Of a DNA stretch of 64,000 nt, positions 27,001 through 35,960 are shown one piece after another. How positions within the stretch are numbered: position 1 is the stretch's first letter; each line of letters opens with the position of its first letter. The notes beneath the pieces are model-generated. The model made no database searches and was not told the DNA's origin. It worked only from the letters and a program-made list of their open reading frames with translations. Position numbers and translations under genes: made by a program. The stretch lies in the NCBI RefSeq assembly GCF_030867145.1, contig NC_134439.1, positions 5,679,379 through 5,743,378 of the forward strand. Direction: 5' to 3'. The stretch comes from Opisthocomus hoazin. Lineage: Eukaryota; Chordata; Aves; Opisthocomiformes; Opisthocomidae.

Positions 27001-29788
27001 ACCTGGATCTTCAAGAGGAGGCAGTGTATGTATTTCCCTACCCAAAATCTGAAAAAATCAAAATTTGTGTCTTAACATAAAATGACTTTCACCTTGACGA
27101 CCATACAATATATGCCAAAGCTCTCCAGTATGCTGAAAACAGAACACCTCCGCTGAGCTCCACTCCACCTTAGTACGAGGTGCTAGCAGAAACGGCCAAC
27201 AGGTCCTTCACTGAACCAGGTAGATCCAAAAGCACACAAAGGATTTTTCATTTTCTAGATTGAACCCCAGCTCAATAACAAACAACTAGTAAATGTTAGC
27301 ATATTCTTAAGTAAGCCATTCCCTTGTACAAAAGGTATCCTGTCCACCCAGTACTGCAGGTGAGCTGGTTGCTCTTCCCTCCATCAAGGTGCAGAATTAG
27401 TTACCCTCTAATCTTCTGGAATGTGCCTTTACCGTGCTTTGGATGCTGGCAGCCACAGCAAACTTCTCCAGGTTTCTAACTCGAGACAAGCACGCGAGCA
27501 CTCACCCTGTACTTACTTGCATACAGCTGGGATGTGGCCTCATGATTCTTCGGTCTATGGTTGTTAAAAGTTATTTAAAAATAAAATACTTGCAATATGT
27601 TTTAAAAACCTCAACCTATATTTCTTAAACTCTCTCTATGGTGGGAACATCAGATCGGCTCATCATGCTGCTGAACAAGAGTTTCTAACAACCTTGAACC
27701 TGCCAGATCAGTGTTCTTCCTTAACGCATGCCCTCAGCTGGCAGGAAAGTCCGGGATTTCGCACTGTCAGGTGGCATCCATTGCTCTAGGAACGCATTGA
27801 GCAATCCCCCGAATGGCAAAACAGTATTAAAAATATCTCAACGGGACTAAAATCTGCAAACCAATGACCATCTCCACAGAAAGCCTCCAAATCCTCCTTA
27901 TTCCTGGATTTAAACTAAGTTTCCAAGGCTGCTGCTCAATACTACTCTCTTCTCAGTGGCAATGCTGGCTTAAAAAGCCACTACTCCCCTCCCCCCGAGT
28001 GTTATTTTTAACCTGGATGATTTCAGTGATCCCATTTACAGCACAGCCCCACAGCTGTAACAGGACTGAGCAGCAACTTGGGTGCAAAGACAGGAATAGG
28101 CGGCTAGGATTAAGACGGAAGAGATTGGGAATTTCTCAAGCTAGCATTTTCACCCAGGCTGATGCACCGTCAAACCGGGACCCCCAAAGACAGCAGCGGC
28201 CCGAGGACTCGAGCTAGAACAAACTCGGCAAGGCGATTTACATTTTCAGTGTTTCTTCCACATGACACAAACTTACTCATCTCTGGTTGTGTTCCTCCAA
28301 GTCCCAAAAGTCACAAGATTCACTATCATCCACAGCTTTCTGCCCTCCCCAGCTTCCACAGACACCAGACACTTGCCCAGCGAGGCACTCGCTCTCTTCT
28401 GCACTCGTGCTTCAGATTCTGCAGCTTTGTTATCCCAACGCTACCTCATTCTAAAACAAGGTTTTAAACCACCTCTTTAGACCAAGATTTAAATCTGTAC
28501 CCAACTCAGGATGTAAAGTCTCTCTCAAATATTTTTCAGCTCTCGATACAGTCATCTCATTTTAAGGAAAAGTCGGGTAAGCCCTTACAATTCTGTATCT
28601 ACTTCAAACCATCGCACGAGGAAAGACATGAAAGCAAATCTAGGAAATCTTGGCACGGCAGCCTGAGAATGACTATGAGACTTCAGGGCTTTCATCACAC
28701 ATTCTGGCTTTGAAGCATGAACGCCGGGAAGGTTTTGCCTTTCAGAAGAGGCAGAAGACCCAGCTTTTTCACTTTGCACACCCCTTCCCACTCTTAACCG
28801 AGCCTCTCGCTTCACTGACTTCAAGCTTTTTCATGACGCTGAGGCCTACCAGCTCACTGCGCTCCACCGAGGGAGCTCTCATTTAATTGCACACGGGGCA
28901 GTTGGTCGTTCCAGCCAAACCCCGAGCCGCCTGGAGGGCTGGCCGCGGATAAAAGCAGCACGCTGGAGGCTGAAAACAGGAACAGGGTGCTCACCACGGG
29001 CTGGGGGGAAGCCGGGGACACCAGCCAGGCAGATCCCCGCGGCTTCAGCCGCTCCACGCCTAACCTAGAGACAGACCTCTGCTAGCGGGGCCGGGAGAGG
29101 AGCCGGGGCCGGGCCGGGCCCCCCCGGGGCAGCCCGAGCCGCAGCGGCGGGGCCCGCAGCGGCGGGGCGAGGTCCCCCGGCCCTTCCCAGGCCGCTCCCG
29201 CCGCTCTCGGGGGACGGAGCGCGGCAGGGCGGGGCCGGCGGGCTGCCCGCTCCCCTTCCCCGCCGCCTGGCCCCGGGCCGGGGGGGGCCATGTACGTATG
29301 GATCCATAGGCTGAATGGAAAGGGAGGGCGGAGACGGCGGGGGGGAGCGCGGAGCGGCCTCCCTGCACCTGCCTGGCCCGGCTCCACCGCGCCGAGGGCC
29401 GGGCCCCGGCCGGCTGACGGGGCGGGGGGAGGCCCTCAGGGCCCGCCGGCGGGGAGGGCAGCGGGAAAGGGGGGGGGGGGGGGGGCCGGGCCCGGTGGGC
29501 TGACGGGGCTCCCTCAGGGCCCGGCGGCGGGAGGGAAGGGGGGGGGGGGGCCGGGCCCGGCGGGCGGACGGGGCTCCCTCAGGGCCCGGCGGCGGGAGGA
29601 GCGGGCTGAGGGAAGGGTCCCCTCAGGGCCCGGCGGCGGGAGGAGCGGCCGCGCCGGGGCCCTACCTGCACGGCGGCCTCCAGCTTGCCCTCGAAGGTGA
29701 AGTCGATGAGGTCGGGCTTGAGGCAGAGTCCGTAGTTGAGGGGGCACACGTCGGCGGGCAGCCGCTCGAAGGGCCGCTTCTCCGGCAT
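1..29788 (-). CDS. NPEPPS: Puromycin-sensitive aminopeptidase (M1 family), first 13 coding exons, 3' part outside window
   Basis: Cytosolic zinc aminopeptidase of the M1 family that trims N-terminal residues from peptides, including proteasome products. Coding exons in transcript order, all with GT-AG introns: 29666-29788, 19917-20001, 11266-11343, 10084-10205, 9052-9159, 7922-8122, 7383-7479, 7244-7277, 5707-5821, 2920-3084, 1728-1832, 1364-1424, 443-552. They join in frame to 1,404 nt, exactly 468 codons. Numbered from MPEKRPF, the exopeptidase motif GAMEN is at residues 272-276, the zinc motif HELAH at 308-312, the third zinc ligand E331 in NEGFA, and the transition-state Tyr at 394. All are intact. 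The start is the ATG in a good Kozak context. Human NPEPPS has about 44 further upstream residues, but no matching leader is visible here. The C-terminal half (ERAP1_C-like domain) lies left of base 1. Identification is by close recognition of the whole sequence; only the splice bases are inferred by eye. Confidence 0.97.
443..552 (-). CDS. NPEPPS: NPEPPS coding exon 13 (last in window)
   Basis: Encodes [14 protein letters not shown] to VEAEQ. It ends on a codon boundary at a GTAAAT donor. Bases 1-442 are the start of the following intron, with no further exon visible. Confidence 0.94.
1364..1424 (-). CDS. NPEPPS: NPEPPS coding exon 12
   Basis: Encodes [13 protein letters not shown] to KNAAT plus one base. 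Acceptor TCCCAG, donor GTAACT. Confidence 0.93.
1728..1832 (-). CDS. NPEPPS: NPEPPS coding exon 11 (transition-state Tyr)
   Basis: Encodes [14 protein letters not shown] to YIGDE. It contains the Tyr of ISYSKG that stabilises the tetrahedral intermediate in M1 peptidases. Confidence 0.95.
2920..3084 (-). CDS. NPEPPS: NPEPPS coding exon 10 (third zinc ligand)
   Basis: Encodes [15 protein letters not shown] to NSHPIE (55 codons). The glutamate of NEGFA is the third zinc ligand. Confidence 0.96.
5707..5821 (-). CDS. NPEPPS: NPEPPS coding exon 9 (HELAH zinc motif)
   Basis: Encodes [13 protein letters not shown] to GNLVTM. It carries HELAH: two zinc-binding histidines and the catalytic glutamate. 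Confidence 0.97.
7244..7277 (-). CDS. NPEPPS: NPEPPS coding exon 8 (34-bp mini-exon, GAMEN)
   Basis: Mini-exon encoding [11 protein letters not shown], the exopeptidase motif that binds the free N-terminus of the substrate. It is too short to form an open frame of its own. It is supported by in-frame joining on both sides and by AAAG acceptor and GTATGC donor. Confidence 0.93.
7383..7479 (-). CDS. NPEPPS: NPEPPS coding exon 7
   Basis: Encodes [15 protein letters not shown] to IADFAA plus one base. Donor GTAAAG. Confidence 0.95.
7922..8122 (-). CDS. NPEPPS: NPEPPS coding exon 6
   Basis: Encodes [13 protein letters not shown] to KFALE (67 codons). This is the largest NPEPPS exon in the window. 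The acceptor is a rather weak TTGGAAG preceded by a pyrimidine tract. Confidence 0.94.
9052..9159 (-). CDS. NPEPPS: NPEPPS coding exon 5
   Basis: Encodes [14 protein letters not shown] to VALSNM, including the FPCWDEP motif typical of M1 aminopeptidases. Phase 0 at both ends. Confidence 0.95.
10084..10205 (-). CDS. NPEPPS: NPEPPS coding exon 4
   Basis: Encodes [15 protein letters not shown] to AVTQFE. Acceptor TTACAG, donor GTATGG. Ends on a codon boundary. Confidence 0.95.
11266..11343 (-). CDS. NPEPPS: NPEPPS coding exon 3
   Basis: Encodes the [14 protein letters not shown] to STLQK segment of the N-terminal beta domain. Donor GTAAGA. Confidence 0.95.
11344..19916. other. NPEPPS intron 2, no gene recognised
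   Basis: About 8.6 kb of AT-rich intron. Only short chance open frames are present, for example near 14.3-14.8 kb, and none has recognisable protein similarity. No clear repeat family or RNA gene was seen. Confidence 0.7.
19917..20001 (-). CDS. NPEPPS: NPEPPS coding exon 2
   Basis: Encodes [11 protein letters not shown] to APEGDE plus one base. Acceptor TTCCAG, donor GTAGGA. It is flanked by the two longest introns of the gene. Confidence 0.95.
20002..29665. other. NPEPPS intron 1, contains one CR1 copy
   Basis: About 9.7 kb. It holds the CR1 copy at 23.88-24.71 kb and a 19-A tract at 25835-25853. From about 28.9 kb it grades into the GC-rich promoter island. No other gene was seen. Confidence 0.7.
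23878..24710 (+). mobile_element. CR1 non-LTR retrotransposon, 5'-truncated, with ORF2 C-terminal fragment
   Basis: About 830 bp of the 3' end of a chicken-repeat-1 (CR1) LINE, antisense to NPEPPS in its intron 1. An uninterrupted frame, with readable codons from about 23,880 and its first ATG at 23,920, runs to the stop near 24,618. It encodes the C-terminal region of the CR1 ORF2 polyprotein downstream of the reverse transcriptase catalytic core; typical words are [23 protein letters not shown] and [15 protein letters not shown]. The element ends in three tandem copies of ATTCTGTG, the diagnostic CR1 3' tail. The catalytic palm motif is missing, so the copy cannot move. The open frame suggests it is among the younger copies here. 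No target-site duplication is evident, as is normal for CR1. Confidence 0.96.
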
Positions 29789-30240
29789 GGCGGGGCGGCG
29801 GCGGGGGGGAGCGGGGGGGGTGCGGGGCTGCGCCCCCCCGCGGCGGGGCGGCGGAGGAGGGAGCGGCGGGGGGCGGGAGCGGGGAGGCTTCCTGCCGGCG
29901 GCCCCGCACCGACCGACCGACCGACACACCAGGCGGGCGAGCGGCGGCGGCGGAGGAGGAGGAGGAGGAGGGAGGGGCGGGGGCGCGCGCGCGCTCCCGG
30001 CACGAGGAGGCCGTGGGGCGGGGGGCGGGGGGAAACGAGGAGGAGGAGGAGGAACAGCGCGTGCGCGCGGCGGCGGCGCCACGCGGCCGCGCACGTAGAG
30101 CGGCGGGAGCGCGTTGCGTAAGCGCCGGGGGCGAAGGCGCGTGCGTGCCGCCGGGGGGGCCCCGCCCCGCCCCGCCCCGCCCCGCCCCGCCCCGCGCGGG
30201 GAGGCTCCGCCCCGCCCCGCCGTGTGCGCGCGCGGCGGGG
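29060..30240. promoter_or_regulatory. CpG-island promoter of NPEPPS
   Basis: Extremely GC- and CpG-rich block covering NPEPPS coding exon 1 and its upstream side. It contains tandem CCCCG/GC boxes at about 30,161-30,196 that resemble clustered Sp1 sites, a 17-G run near 29,469-29,485 and another long G run near 29,540. No TATA box was seen. It is inferred to be the NPEPPS promoter from its position; start sites are not determinable here. Confidence 0.8.
29666..29788 (-). CDS. NPEPPS: NPEPPS coding exon 1
   Basis: Encodes [14 protein letters not shown] through KLEAAVQ (41 codons) and ends at a GTAGGG donor. It sits inside the CpG island. Confidence 0.95.
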
Positions 30241-30261
30241 CTCGCGCTGCGCCGGTCGCGT

Positions 30262-30730
30262 GCAGGGGGGGGTGGCGCGGTGCGCCCGGTTAACGGGGGT
30301 TCCCGGTGCACCCGGTATGGAGGGGCTGGCACGGTGCAGCCTGTTAATGGGGGTTCCCCGTTGCAGAGGGGGGGGGCTGACACTGTGCCTCCCGTTAACG
30401 GGGGTTCCCCGGGCACCCGGTGCAGGGGGGGGGCTAGCACGGTGCCCCCCATTAACGGGGGTTCCCGGGGCACCCCGGTACGGTGGGGGCCTGGCATGGT
30501 GCCCCCCAGTAACGGGGGCTCCCACGGCACCCGGTGCAGGGGGGGGCTGGCACGGTACACCCAGTTAATGGGGGTTCCCGGTGCACCCGGTGCAGAGGGG
30601 GGCTGGCATGGTGTGCCCCGTTACCGGGGGTTCCCAGTGCGGAGGGGCCTGGCACGGTGCCCCCCGTTAACGGGGGTTCCCACGGCACCTGGTATGGAGG
30701 GACCTGGCATGGTGTGCCCCGTTAAGGTGC
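30262..30730. repeat. GC-rich minisatellite, period 46-57 bp, about 9 copies
   Basis: Tandem array upstream of NPEPPS. The conserved core GTTAACGGGGGTTCCC recurs, with variants, from 30289, 30343, 30394, 30451, 30508, 30564, 30620 and 30666, plus a degenerate copy at 30721. It is followed by a GGCACCCGGTGCAGGGGGG-like segment. Spacings of 54, 51, 57, 57, 56, 56, 46 and 55 are mostly not multiples of three, so the long open frame across it is not coding. Confidence 0.93.
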
Positions 30731-31982
30731 GTGGAGGGGGCCGAGAGGCTGCGTGGGGGCTCCCCACACGCCTGGTCTGGCAGCCCCGGGGGGCTCAGGG
30801 GTCCCGGGGTGGGGGGGGGCTGGGAGAGGCACCCCACGGCTGGCAGCACCCGGTCTGCCGGTGGCACCCCCGGGTGCCGGCAGGGCTCGGTGTCGGCCCA
30901 GTCCTGCCCAGCCATCTCCGCTGCTCCAGGGCACGGCGCTGGCGGCAGGGCCCGGCCGCCATGGCAGCCCGCGGCAGCGTGGTGAGCGCCGGCATCGCCC
31001 TGCTTTTCCTCCTGGTCCTGCTCCCCGGAGGATTTACCGATCACCGGCAGCCGGCGCGTCCCGCTCCACCGGCACCCTCCGCACACCGAGCGGGACGGGG
31101 CTCTTCCCGGGCCGCTCGCCACCTCATCCCGCGCTCCGAGCACCCCGCGCCGCGCCCGGCCCTCGTATCTGGAGGGGACAGGTCCCTTCCTCCCCGCGTC
31201 CGGTTGCCTCCAGATAAGACCGTGCTGCTGACGGAACTTGGGGTCTAACTATCGCTGAGAAATGATGAGAATTATGAAAAATTAAATGAGATTAGCTTAA
31301 AACCCCTTGGTCTTCGCAGCAAAAATACGGCACTGTGCACGTGTGGGGCAGAGAGAAGGTGTCCGTCCTCCGGGCTTGCTCTGCGTGTCCGGACAGCTGC
31401 GTGGGGTTGCCTTTCTCCCCACCCTGAGCTAACAGCCACCCTCTTCCTCCTCCTCTTCTTCCTCCCGCTCCTCCCTGTGCTTGAACCGCAGCACCGAGGT
31501 GAAACCCGGGTGTTGCAAGGCTCCCAGTCAAACCCCAGGGCTGCCGACGCGCGTCCAACCCTTTGTGGCCAGGCTCACGTCCTGGAAAATATAAAAAATC
31601 CTCTTCAGCTTTGGGGGAGAAAGGGGTTTCTCTGCCGTTTCCCGTGGCCGAGCGGCCGCTGTGCCCACCCCGGGGTTCCGCGGCCCTGCGGGGCTCTGCC
31701 TGCTCGCCCGGGGTCGGCGGCGCTGCGCAGTGACGCTGCGGCTTTGCGAGGAATCCGTCTCAAAAAGCTGTGCACGCGCTGCGGCGAGCGGTATTTACAG
31801 GGTAAAAAAATGTCGCAAGCGGGTGACGCCGGACGGCTGTTTGGGTTTCTGACAAACACCAGCAGGAAGTTCAAAAAGTCTTAATAAAGACTTTATATGG
31901 GAAAAAGAAGGGTTGAAAAATGGAATTTTTCTGGAAGAGCAGAGCCGGCGGCCGTGGGGGCTTTCCCCACACCCAGCTTGCG

Positions 31983-32331
31983 GGGTGATAAATATCTTCA
32001 CAAATATCTGCAGGGTGGGGGGCAGGAGGACGGGGCCCAGACTCTTTCCAGTGGTGCCCAGCGACAGGACAAGGGGCAACGGGCACAAACTGAAGCAGAG
32101 GAAGCTCCAGCTGAACCCGAGGAAGAACTTCTTCCCTCTGAGGGTGACGGAGCCCCGGCCCAGGCTGCCCAGGGAGGCTGTGGAGTCTCCTTCTCTGGAG
32201 ATATTCCAGCCCCGCCTGGCCGCGGTGCTGTGCAGCCTGCTCTGGGTGACCCTGCTTGGGCAGGGGGTTGGGCTGGGGGACCCCCAGAGGGCCCTGCCAA
32301 CCCCTGCCATGCTGCGATTCTGTGATTCTGT
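31983..32331 (+). mobile_element. CR1 3'-end fragment
   Basis: About 350 bp. It begins in the ATAAATATCT...GCAGGGTGGG segment and continues through the CR1 words for [16 protein letters not shown] and SPSLEIFQPRL, ending in ATTCTGTGATTCTGTGA. The fragment is divergent but clear. Confidence 0.95.
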
Positions 32332-35177
32332 GAGAGCCGCGGCCCAGCGCTGCTCCCGACCCCGGGAGCTGCCACGGCAGCGTTGGAGCCGGCGGCTGAG
32401 CCGCTGCCTCCGCACGGCGCTGAGCGCGGGCCTGGCCGAGAGGAAGCGTGCCGTGCCTCTGCGGGTGCCGCAGCCTCGCTCGCGAGAAGGAACCGCAGCT
32501 CGCAGGGGCAGGAAATCATTCATTCCACCACTAGAAACTAAAATTGCTCCTTTTTTTCTGGCCACCCCCCCCTAAAGATTTATTTTTGCTGAAAGTGGTA
32601 CCTCGCTGTTGAAAATCTCAACGAGAGGGAGCGGGGATTCGCCGAGACCTGGAGGAGCCGGCGGCACAAACCGGGGCGCAGAGAAAGTACAGACAGCTCC
32701 TGGCACCTCGTTATGAAAACCAAACGGGTGACGAGCCTGGGTTCAGCTGCTGCGGGGCCGCGCGGTGCGGCAGAGCCCCGAGGAGAGGAGGGGAGCAAGG
32801 CAGCAGCTGGAGCCACGCGGGGGGTCCGGGCGGCTGCCACCCTCCCCTCCCAACGCCTTGGTGGGCTGCGAAGCCCCCCGGGACGCACAGACGGTGTCGG
32901 GACGCGGGACTGGGGAAATTGTCCTCGTTCTTGCAAGCGAGCTGACGGCGGCGGTGCCGGTGGGGTGCTGGGGGGGAGGTCCTGGGTGCCCCGCAATGAG
33001 GGGGGGGCTGCAGCTGTGGCCCCGGGGTTCGGCGTGGGTTGGGTGGGGAGTCCCCCTGCGCGATCTGCAGCCAGGCTGGACGCGAGGAAGACTCAGCCTG
33101 GCTGTGCAGAGACCTCACCGGAGCAAAAACCCCTTCTCCTCCTGCCTCGCTGCTGCTCTTCATGCCCCGGCGCAGCTCGTGGCCACGGGTGCAGAGCCGT
33201 GGCCGGGCGGGCAGCGAGGTCAGGGGCAGGATAAACCTATTCCTGGCGCGGAGCTGGCTGCTGCGGGAGGCAGGCGGAGGGGATTGTCTCCTCTGAGCTT
33301 TAATTCCTGGCCCCGATGGTTTCACCGGTCGCTGGGTGCCCTCCCGGCGCGTGCCCGGTGTTGGGGGCAGCGAGGGGGCTCGGCGGCCGCAGCGGCCACG
33401 GCGAAGGGGTCCGGGTGCCTTCTGCGGCTGCTGGTCCGCCCGGGAGATATTGTTGGGTGACAGATGCTGCTGTCAGCAAGAACCCAGAAAGAAAGAAAGG
33501 AAGAAAGGAAGAGCCTCTGCCGAGAAAGCCGGGGGGAAGCCGCCTCCTCTGCCGTGTCCTGACCAAACCCGGTTATCCCGCAGCTCCAGAGCGGGGAGGG
33601 CCCGGGGACAAATGGACGGGGTGGGAGCCAGGAGCTGTAATTAGCCCAGAGTCTCTGAAGCCACCAACCGCTGTCAATACACCATTTTAATTAGGAAAAG
33701 AATGGAAAAAAGGGGAAAAAAAGAAAAAGAAAGATCCCAAGAGAGGTTTTTCTTTCCTTCTCTCTTTCGCCAGAGTTTTTGCTGTTCCTCCCAAGAGTGG
33801 GAGCAGCCGGAGGGCACCGGCTAATCCTGCCTCGCAGGTCTGGGCCGGCGGCTTAGGGCAGGAATCTCTGGTATTCGGGAGCATGGGGACAACGCTGCAA
33901 AGTGGCTTCTGGGGCCTCTTGCTCCGCAGGCTGCTCCCGGGGGGGGGGTTGGGAGGCGTTTCGCATCGCTTCCCCCTCTCGCGATGCGTGCGTGCGGGTC
34001 TGCCCGTCGCCCTCCTGCCCCGACGCGTGCCTGGGACGAGCTGCACGAGGACGGAGGCAAACGTGGCCGAGCCCCTGCCCGGAGCTGCCGGGGACAGCTC
34101 AGCTTTGAGCGGGTGCTGAGCACGTCCCGCTTCTGCCGATGCTCCGGTGCCTCCAGATCCCAGCCCTGCTCCCATTCTCCCATGGGACAAATCCCCTGTT
34201 GCAGGGGGAAGGTGACACGTGGGCTGGGGGCATCTCCAGAGGCCACCGCTGCTGGGGCGAGCTGGCAGGGGTGCTCCCAGGCCGTGCTCCCCGGCAGCCC
34301 CCCACGGCGAGGATGTGGCCTCAGGGGGCTGCCAGAGCCCCGAAACCGCTGCCCACGGTGGCGGAACCGGCCGAGATGCCATCACAGGGCAGCTCTGCAG
34401 CCGGGAAAGCCGGACGGGCTGGGAAAATCCAGCCCCACAAGCCCCAAGCTGTGGGAAAGCGCCGAGGCCGTGGGGCGCTGGGGCCGGTGACTCAGCACCG
34501 GCTGCTCCGGGACCGGCTCCGCGGCCACGGGGCTTCAGCTTTCCAGAGGGGAAACCGGCTCCGGTTTTCCTGCCAGGGGTGCAAGCAGGGAGAATCCCCC
34601 CCTCTCCTATTTTTGAGCCCCCGCGAGCATCCCGACGGAGTTTGGGAGCCGCTGCCGGGATGCAGAGGCAATCCCCCCACCCACGGGTGCCCAGCACCCC
34701 CCGTGCCCCCCGGCACAGCCCCGCGGGGCCGCTCCCGGCTCGCCCCGCTCCCGCCGGCACAGATAACGGCGTGGGCCGGGATCAACGGTCTCGGGCGCAG
34801 CGGAGCCGTCACTACACATTAACCAGCCGTCCGGTGGAGCAACGCCGCTCCCTCGTCGCCAAGACCAGCGCTCCCCAGAGCAAACTGGGAGCAAACTGGC
34901 AGCGTGGCCAGGCTGTGGGAGCGTGGCCTGGAGCCTCCTGACGAGCCCCCCGCTCCGACGGGGCTGCCCCGGGGGTCCGCACCCCAACGCTGCGTTTGCC
35001 TTCGGGGCTGCGAGACGGCCCGAGGCCTCACCCTGCGGCTGCAGGTGGGTGCTGAGCACCCACGGGGGTCCTGGAGCTGGAATTCCGAGGGGAGGGGGTT
35101 TGGGATAAGCGTGGGTTGTTTTGGGGCATCAGCGCTGCGCCCCGGCACTGGCCTGCAGGACCCTCGGGCAGGAGCCT

Positions 35178-35360
35178 TGGGTGGGACCCTCGAGTGGGAC
35201 CCTCAGGAGGGACCCTTGGGTGGGACCCTCGAGTGGGACCCTCAGGTGGGACCCTCAGCTGGGACCCTCTGGTGAACCCTTGGGTGGGACCCTCGGGGGG
35301 ACCCTTGGGTGGGATCCTCGAGTGGGACCCTCAGGCGGGACCCTCGGGGGGACCCTCGCC
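35178..35360. repeat. 13-14-bp minisatellite (TGGGACCCTC-type)
   Basis: About 13 imperfect tandem units of the type TGGGACCCTCGAG / TGGGACCCTCAGG / GGGACCCTTGGG, about 440 bp upstream of the MRPL45 start. Some units are grouped in alternating order, suggesting internal duplications. Confidence 0.9.
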
Positions 35361-35479
35361 CCCAGCCCCGCGCGCTGCCGCAGTTTGAAGCACCGAAAGC
35401 AGCGGGCAGTGGGTGCTGCCGCGCCCGGAGCCCAGCGGAGCTGACGGGGGGCTCCGGGGGGCTCAGGGGGGCTGACTGG

Positions 35480-35960
35480 GTCCGATCCCCCCCCCCAGCG
35501 ACCCCTGCGCGGGGTGGAGGGGGTCCCTCGCCTGTCGCGCGTGGCACGGAGGGGCCCGCACCCCCTTTCCCCCGCGCTGCACCAGTCACCGGGGTCCCCC
35601 CGCCGCGCGCTGGGGGCGGAGCTCCCCCCCCCCCCCCCATCCCCGGCCTCCCCCGCCCTCCCCCGCAGCCGATGGAATTTTCCACTCGCAGCCGCGGCGC
35701 GGGCTCCCGACGGCCCCGCCCCGCCTCCGCGCGCGGCCCCTTCGGCTCCGCCCCTCCCCTCCTCGGCCCCGCCCACGTCCCGGCGGGCTGCGCGGCGGGA
35801 AGATGGCGGCCGCCGTGAAGGCGGGCCTGGGCCGGCTGGGCCTGCGGGTGTGCGGGCAGGTGGGGCCCGGGCGCGGGGCTGGGGGCCGGCGGGAGGGACG
35901 GGGGTGCGGGCCGAGGGGCCGCGGGATGCGGGAGTCAGGGAGAGGGATGTGGGGGGGCCG
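35480..35960. promoter_or_regulatory. CpG-rich promoter region of MRPL45
   Basis: CpG-dense, TATA-less block with repeated CCCCGCC/GGGGCGG boxes that ends in the first MRPL45 exon. The assignment is by position and composition. Confidence 0.7.
35803..35859 (+). CDS. MRPL45: MRPL45 exon 1
   Basis: 19 codons, the first part of the transit peptide. Donor GTGGGG. Confidence 0.93.

Larger units (their letters stand above)
30731..35800. other. Divergent intergenic region between NPEPPS and MRPL45
   Basis: GC-rich interval between two head-to-head genes. It holds a CR1 fragment (about 31.99-32.33 kb), a 13-14-bp minisatellite (about 35.18-35.36 kb) and a short purine AAAG/GGAA tract near 33.48 kb. 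The rest has many long chance open frames on both strands, expected from high GC. None gives recognisable protein, and I found no gene. Confidence 0.65.

Noticed and set aside
30013-31248. 411-codon + strand frame across the NPEPPS-upstream minisatellite
   Set aside because: Repeat spacings are mostly not multiples of three, the peptide is low-complexity, and no splice or family evidence supports a gene.
31897-32575. Long frames around 32 kb as a gene
   Set aside because: The recognisable part ([16 protein letters not shown]) is CR1 ORF2 remnant and the rest is unrelated flank.
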